From positions 1 to 11,037 of the forward strand of contig QAKW01000017.1 of assembly GCA_003343605.1 (NCBI GenBank): a DNA stretch of 11,037 nt, in the 5' to 3' direction. Position numbers and translations under genes: made by a program. This document shows positions 6,811 to 11,037 of the stretch, one piece after another. The notes under the pieces were generated by a model. The model saw only the letters and a list, made by a program, of their open reading frames with translations, did no database searches and was not told the DNA's origin. This DNA is from Clostridiales bacterium. Lineage in GTDB: Bacteria; Bacillota; Clostridia; Oscillospirales; QAKW01. Each line of letters starts with the position of its first letter. Position 1 is the stretch's first letter.

Positions 6811-7816
6811 GGAATTGAGTTATCTGACCTCGCTTTTCGGCGCTTCCGGCAGCGAGGGAGATGTGCGCCAGGCAGTGCTGAATGAAATTAAAGAGCACTG
6901 CGACCGGATTGAAACAGACCGTCTTGGCAATATTATCGCTTTCAAGCGGGGAAGTATGGAGTCGCCCGTGCCGCTGATGCTTTGCGCCCATATGGATGAG
7001 GTTGCCCTGATGGTCACCCATATCGACAGCGACGGTTACCTGAAATTCAGCGCGGCAGGCGGCGTTGACCCGCGGATCCTGCCGGGAAAGCATGTGGTCA
7101 TCGGGCGGCATAAGCTGCACGGTGTAATCGGCGTTCTTGCGCCGCATCTGGTGCGGGCGGAAGAAGAAAAAGCACCCAGAATGGAAGAGCTGTTTATTGA
7201 TATCGGCGCGCAGAACCGGGAAGAGGCAGAGCAGAATGTTTCGGTAGGCGATATGGTGGGATTTGACTCCGATTATCAGGAATTCGGCGCGGGATTGGTG
7301 CGCGCCAAGGCGCTGGACGACCGTGCGGGCTGTTATATTCTGATCGAGTTGATAAAAAAGGAGCTGCCTTTCGATGCCTATTTTGTTTTTACCGTGATGG
7401 AAGAGATCGGCTGTCTGGGCGCCAAAACCGCGGCGTATTCCGTGCAGCCGCAGATCGCGCTGGTGATTGAGGGCACTACGGCCGGTGATATCCACACGGA
7501 AAAAAATGAAACCCCGGTCTGCAGTATCGGGGCCGGGCCGGTCATTTCTTTCATGGATCATTCTGCGATCTACGACCGGGCGCTTTACCGGCTGGCCTTA
7601 GAGGCGGCGGGGGAGGCCCATATTCCGGTGCAGACCAAAGAAGCGGTTGCCGGCGGCAATGAGAGCGGCACCATTCAGGGAACCTGGGGCGGATGCCGCG
7701 TATTGGCGGTATCGGTGCCCTGCCGCTATATCCATTCTCCGGTGAGCGTGGCTTCACTGCGGGATATTGAGAACACGGAAAAGCTGGTTCACGCCATATT
7801 AAAAAGACTTTTTTAG
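6803..7816 (+). CDS. M42-family metallo-aminopeptidase, second of three
   Basis: This is the second M42 paralogue, 337 residues. Ligands are His63 and Asp65 in CAHMDEVA, Asp172 in ALDDR, Glu200-Glu201 in VMEEIG, Glu223 in VIEGTTAGD and His311 in YIHS. The fourth ligand is Glu where both neighbours have Asp; both occur in the family and the difference may track metal or substrate preference. GPVISFMDHSAIYDR is a segment typical of one M42 subgroup. ATG 6803 is preferred over GTG 6791 because GGGAGG (6786-6791) is 11 bases upstream and the GTG overlaps that site. It overlaps the first peptidase by 8 bases, suggesting coupled translation and roughly matched amounts. Confidence 0.92.
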   Translation: MNKELSYLTSLFGASGSEGDVRQAVLNEIKEHCDRIETDRLGNIIAFKRGSMESPVPLMLCAHMDEVALMVTHIDSDGYLKFSAAGGVDPRILPGKHVVIGRHKLHGVIGVLAPHLVRAEEEKAPRMEELFIDIGAQNREEAEQNVSVGDMVGFDSDYQEFGAGLVRAKALDDRAGCYILIELIKKELPFDAYFVFTVMEEIGCLGAKTAAYSVQPQIALVIEGTTAGDIHTEKNETPVCSIGAGPVISFMDHSAIYDRALYRLALEAAGEAHIPVQTKEAVAGGNESGTIQGTWGGCRVLAVSVPCRYIHSPVSVASLRDIENTEKLVHAILKRLF

Positions 7817-7829
7817 GAGAGTGAGAAGG

Positions 7830-8804
7830 ATGATTGAGCAAATCAGAAAGCTGACGGATCTGCACGGGGTTTCCGGCAATGAACGTGCGGTTGCATCTTA
7901 TATAAAAAACGAAATTCTGCCGTATGCCGATAAGGTTTATGAAGATGTTTTAGGGAATCTGGTTGCCGTAAAAAGGGGCGAAGGCCCCAGGGTGATGCTG
8001 ATGGCCCATATGGATGAAATCGGGCTGGTGGCGACTTTTGTGGATGAAAAAGGCTTTATTCGGGTATCGGCCGCCGGCTATGTAAATCCCCGGGTTACCA
8101 TCGGGCGCGCGGTGGTTTTTGAAAACGGCGTTCAGGGGATATTTACCTGCGGCAATGAAGAAGAAAAAGATCTCAAACTAAAAAATTGCTATGTGGATAT
8201 CGGCGCGCGTGATCGGGCGGAGGCGCTTTCCCGTATTGAAATCGGCATGGCCGCTTCAATGGTCTGCGAAACATTTGAAACCGGCGGCCGGATTGTTTCC
8301 GGCGCGCTGGATAACCGCGTTGGCTGCTATTGCCTGATGGAAGTGCTCCGCAGGCTGAAGAGCTGCTCCTGCGAATTGTATGTGGTTTTTACGGTGCAGG
8401 AAGAAGTGGGCCTGCGCGGCGCCAAGGTATCGGGATTTGAAATATCGCCGGATATTGCCATTGCCGTAGATGTAACGCTTAGCGGAGATCACCCGGACGG
8501 CCCTGATACGGCCGCATCGCTGGGCAGAGGCGCGGCGATCAAATTGCGCGATGGCTCGGCAATCTGCAGCCGGGAAATCGTAGAAGATCTGGAAAATCTG
8601 GCGGCACGTAAAGGAATCGCCGTTCAACGTGACGTTTTATCCGGCGGCGGCACCGATATCGGCAGCGTGCAGCTTTTGGGAAAAGGGATTCAGGTTGGCG
8701 GCGTAAGCGTGCCGATCCGTTATTGCCATACCGCTGTGGAAATGGCGGATTGCGGCGATATTGAGGCAACCATCGGGCTATTGGCGGCATACCTGGAAAA
8801 ATAG
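7830..8804 (+). CDS. M42-family metallo-aminopeptidase, third of three
   Basis: This is the third M42 paralogue and the shortest, 324 residues. Ligands are His60 and Asp62 in MAHMDEIG, Asp161 in GALDNR, Glu191-Glu192 in VQEEVG, Asp214 in VDVTLSGD and His300 in YCHT, so it should be active. By eye it is closer to the second copy than to the first, for example FTVQEEVGLRGAK against FTVMEEIGCLGAK and SAAGYVNPR against SAAGGVDPR. ATG 7830 has AGGAGAG 8 bases upstream; GTG 7821 lies within that site and is rejected. It starts 13 bases after the second copy stops. It probably ends the murD operon, but I see no terminator between it and smc, so readthrough is possible. Confidence 0.92.
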   Translation: MIEQIRKLTDLHGVSGNERAVASYIKNEILPYADKVYEDVLGNLVAVKRGEGPRVMLMAHMDEIGLVATFVDEKGFIRVSAAGYVNPRVTIGRAVVFENGVQGIFTCGNEEEKDLKLKNCYVDIGARDRAEALSRIEIGMAASMVCETFETGGRIVSGALDNRVGCYCLMEVLRRLKSCSCELYVVFTVQEEVGLRGAKVSGFEISPDIAIAVDVTLSGDHPDGPDTAASLGRGAAIKLRDGSAICSREIVEDLENLAARKGIAVQRDVLSGGGTDIGSVQLLGKGIQVGGVSVPIRYCHTAVEMADCGDIEATIGLLAAYLEK

Positions 8805-8833
8805 TTGATTTTTCGCCCCAATTTTGCTATAAT
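8805..8833 (+). promoter_or_regulatory. smc promoter, extended -10 type
   Basis: TTGATT (8805-8810) and a perfect TATAAT (8828-8833) are 17 bases apart, and TGC just before the -10 box makes it an extended -10 promoter. The -35 box begins at the base following the TAG stop of the third peptidase. Transcription should start near 8840, leaving a leader of about 26 bases. Confidence 0.85.
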
Positions 8834-8851
8834 ATTTGGTACTGTTTTATG

Positions 8852-8856
8852 AAGGA
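8852..8856 (+). promoter_or_regulatory. Ribosome binding site for the TTG start of smc
   Basis: AAGGA lies 9 bases before TTG 8866. The ATG at 8849, ATG at 8856 and GTG at 8858 are all out of frame with smc, so TTG is the only start that gives the conserved SMC N-terminus. Confidence 0.75.
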
Positions 8857-8865
8857 TGTGACACT

Positions 8866-11037
8866 TTGCGCTTAAAATGTCTGGACATACAGGGCTTTAA
8901 GTCCTTCCCGGATAAAATCAATATTGGGTTTGATCGCGGCATTACGGCGATTGTTGGGCCAAACGGTTCGGGGAAGAGCAATGTTTCCGATGCGATTCGC
9001 TGGGTATTGGGAGAGCAATCGAACAAAAGCCTGCGCAGCACCAAAATGGAGGACGTGATTTTTTCCGGTACTTCCAACCGGAAACCCCAGGGATTTGCGG
9101 AAGTCAGCCTCACGATTGATAACGGCGACCATGCCCTGAATCTCGATTATAATGAGGTGATGATCACCCGCCGGTATTACCGCAGCGGCGAAAGTGAGTA
9201 TTTTATCAATAAAGCGCCGGCCAGGCTGCGGGATATTAACGAGCTTTTTATGGATACCGGCATCGGGCGGGATGGCTATTCCATTATCGGCCAGGGAACG
9301 ATCGATCAGATTCTGCTTGGAAAAAGCGAAGAGCGCCGGTCTATGCTGGAAGAGGTGGCGGGTATTTCCAAATTTCGCTACCGCAAGAATGAAGCGCAGC
9401 GCAAACTGGAGGCAACGGAAGAGAATCTGATTCGGCTGGGCGATATAGTAAATGAACTGCGGGAGCGGTTGCCTAATTTGGAACATCAGGCGGAAAAAGC
9501 GCACCGGTATCTCGCCATGTATGAAGAGAAAAAGGGCCTGGAAATTGCCCTCTGGCTGGAAGAACTGGATCAAATCAAGGAAAACGCTTCTAAAATAGAA
9601 GAGCATTACTCGATTGCAAAGGGTCAACTGGAAGATCTCAGCGTTGAGATCGAGAATATTGAACAGGAGATCAGCAATCTATTTAATGAAAATATTACCA
9701 TTAATACGCAGATTGACCGTATCCGCCAGCAGCAGACGGCCTGGGAAGAGCAGCTGAGCGCACTTTCATCTCAGCAGGCTGTTTTGAAAAGCCAGGCGGA
9801 ATTTGAAAAAGGGGTTATTGCAAGGCTGGAGCAGGATCTGAACGCCGCTTTGGGCCGCCGGGAAGATCTGGAGCAGAACATGCAGCAGCTCAGCGGCGAT
9901 ATTTCCGGCAGGCAGGAAGAAATCGGCCGTATTGAAGAAAAAATCCGGATTGTTTTCGGAGAGATTAAGGCGATTACCGCCAAAGGAGAAGATCAGCGCC
10001 GCAAGGCGGGTGATTTTCAGGCGGCTCTTGAGGAAAACAGCCGCCGTCGCACCCACCTGCAGATGGAGATGATCTCAGCCGATTCTGTTGCACAGACGCA
10101 AACCGGGCGGTTAGAGGAGCTGCTGCAGGCCAGAGAGGAGCAGGGAGCGCAGACCCGGCAGCTCGAAGAAGAGCTTGCCGCAATCCGCAGCCGGCTTGAA
10201 ACAAAAACACAGGAGCTTGAAAGTGAGCGGAATGCGTCAGCCGGCCTTCGAAAAATGCTGGAAATCAGGGAAAGAACCTGGAAAGAGGCGCTGGAGGCCG
10301 AGCAGCGCTGCGAAAGTCAGCGCGGCGCGCTTGAACAGCGTGCGCGGATTTTAAGCGAAATGGAAAAGCACCACGAGGGCTTTGGCGGCGCGGTAAAGCT
10401 GGTTTTAGAGCAAAGCAGCCGCGGGATCCTTACAGGCATTATCGGCCCGGTTTCAAAGCTGATCCGGGTAGACAAGCAGTATTTAACCGCGATTGAAACC
10501 GCGCTTGGCGCGGCCATCCAAAATATTGTTACCACCGATAGCAAGGCCGCAAAAAACGCCATGCTTCTTCTAAAAAACCGCAGCGCCGGTCGCGCGACGT
10601 TTTTGCCGCTGAAAAGCCTGACGCCTAAAAAAATTACAGAAGATTTTTCCGGCAGACCCGGCTTTATTGGTATAGCAGACCAACTGGTGGATACCGAAGA
10701 AGAAAACCGGAAAGCGATTGCGTTTCTGCTGGGCCGAACACTGGTTTGCGATACGATTGATCATGCGCTGTCGCTGGCGAAGGAATCGGCAAACCGGTTT
10801 CGGGTTGTTACGCTCGACGGCCAGGTAATCAACGCGGGCGGCTCGATGACGGGCGGGAGCGCCGCCAGGAGCGCCGGTCTGCTTTCTCGGGGGCTGGAGC
10901 TGGAAAAAATTTCGGAAGAGCTTCAGGCCAAAACCAAAGAACATGAAGCGCTTGCGGCGCAGCTCGAGCGGGCAGCGCATGAAAAGGGAAATCTGGAAGC
11001 CCGGTTTACCGCTTCGGAAGAAGCGGCGCAGCTTTTG
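8866..11037 (+). CDS. smc: Chromosome segregation ATPase SMC, 5' part (continues past the window)
   Basis: SMC is the DNA-organising ATPase that, with ScpA and ScpB, compacts and resolves sister chromosomes. The window holds 724 codons of a protein that is usually near 1,190. The N-terminal head starts RLKCLDIQGFKSFPDK and has Walker A GPNGSGKS (31-38), NVSDAIRWVLGEQS and the Q-loop Gln143 in IIGQGTIDQIL. FRYRKNEAQRKLEATEENL begins the first coiled-coil arm, a long Glu/Gln/Arg/Leu-rich stretch to about residue 500. The hinge spans about 506-665 and ends INAGGSMTGGS. The second arm begins near 670 and is cut by the window end; the signature motif and Walker B lie beyond it. Translation begins at TTG with AAGGA upstream, and the gene has its own promoter. 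No rnc gene precedes it. Confidence 0.96.
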   Translation, partial: MRLKCLDIQGFKSFPDKINIGFDRGITAIVGPNGSGKSNVSDAIRWVLGEQSNKSLRSTKMEDVIFSGTSNRKPQGFAEVSLTIDNGDHALNLDYNEVMITRRYYRSGESEYFINKAPARLRDINELFMDTGIGRDGYSIIGQGTIDQILLGKSEERRSMLEEVAGISKFRYRKNEAQRKLEATEENLIRLGDIVNELRERLPNLEHQAEKAHRYLAMYEEKKGLEIALWLEELDQIKENASKIEEHYSIAKGQLEDLSVEIENIEQEISNLFNENITINTQIDRIRQQQTAWEEQLSALSSQQAVLKSQAEFEKGVIARLEQDLNAALGRREDLEQNMQQLSGDISGRQEEIGRIEEKIRIVFGEIKAITAKGEDQRRKAGDFQAALEENSRRRTHLQMEMISADSVAQTQTGRLEELLQAREEQGAQTRQLEEELAAIRSRLETKTQELESERNASAGLRKMLEIRERTWKEALEAEQRCESQRGALEQRARILSEMEKHHEGFGGAVKLVLEQSSRGILTGIIGPVSKLIRVDKQYLTAIETALGAAIQNIVTTDSKAAKNAMLLLKNRSAGRATFLPLKSLTPKKITEDFSGRPGFIGIADQLVDTEEENRKAIAFLLGRTLVCDTIDHALSLAKESANRFRVVTLDGQVINAGGSMTGGSAARSAGLLSRGLELEKISEELQAKTKEHEALAAQLERAAHEKGNLEARFTASEEAAQLL

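Noticed and set aside
6779..7561. A 260-codon minus-strand open frame opposite the second M42 gene
   Set aside because: The plus strand has all M42 ligands in frame; the antisense product resembles nothing and lacks a supported start.
7821..7829. GTG start for the third M42 gene
   Set aside because: The GTG overlaps the AGGAGAG site; ATG 7830 has proper spacing.
8872..9627. A 251-codon minus-strand open frame opposite the smc head
   Set aside because: The plus strand here encodes unmistakable SMC ATPase motifs. The minus frame shows no recognisable domain and is a shadow of codon bias.
1..11037. Mobile elements, CRISPR arrays, tRNA genes or attachment sites
   Set aside because: I saw no transposase, no direct repeats with regular spacing, no tRNA cloverleaf and no flanking target duplications; nearly all sequence is explained by housekeeping genes.

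Overview
The window looks like a chromosomal housekeeping stretch from a Firmicutes-type bacterium, most likely of class Clostridia. The evidence is the family signatures of every gene, strong Shine-Dalgarno sites, overlapping start and stop codons, near-consensus sigma-A-type promoters and an A-type RNase P RNA. I cannot place it below class from the sequence. Nothing resembles a phage, transposon, CRISPR array or defence island.

Positions 1-3857 (+) are the distal part of an aromatic amino acid operon: the 3' end of aroK (shikimate kinase), aroQ (type II 3-dehydroquinase), aroA (EPSP synthase), tyrA (prephenate dehydrogenase) and a DAHP synthase. The first four overlap their neighbours and the fifth follows after 16 bases. 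Together they supply the entry step of the shikimate pathway (DAHP synthase), three of its later steps up to EPSP, and the tyrosine branch. AroB, AroE and AroC are not visible. A strong hairpin at 3862-3896 closes the operon.

Positions 3908-4258 (-) encode the RNase P RNA (rnpB), convergent with the aro operon and sharing its terminator. Its promoter lies back to back with that of the next operon; the two -35 boxes are only 6 bases apart.

Positions 4300-8804 (+) are a second operon: murD (peptidoglycan precursor ligase) followed by three adjacent, non-identical M42-family metallo-aminopeptidase genes, each with all metal ligands. The start of the third M42 gene is 13 bases after the second; the earlier junctions overlap.

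From 8805 a promoter beginning at the base after the third peptidase stop codon drives smc, the chromosome condensation ATPase. It starts at a TTG codon and runs off the window end in its second coiled-coil arm, after the complete hinge.

I found no clearly new system. The points most worth a second look are the tandem M42 trio, the tightly packed divergent rnpB/murD promoters, an RNase P RNA whose L15 region seems to lack the usual GGU motif, and a substituted active-site loop in MurD.
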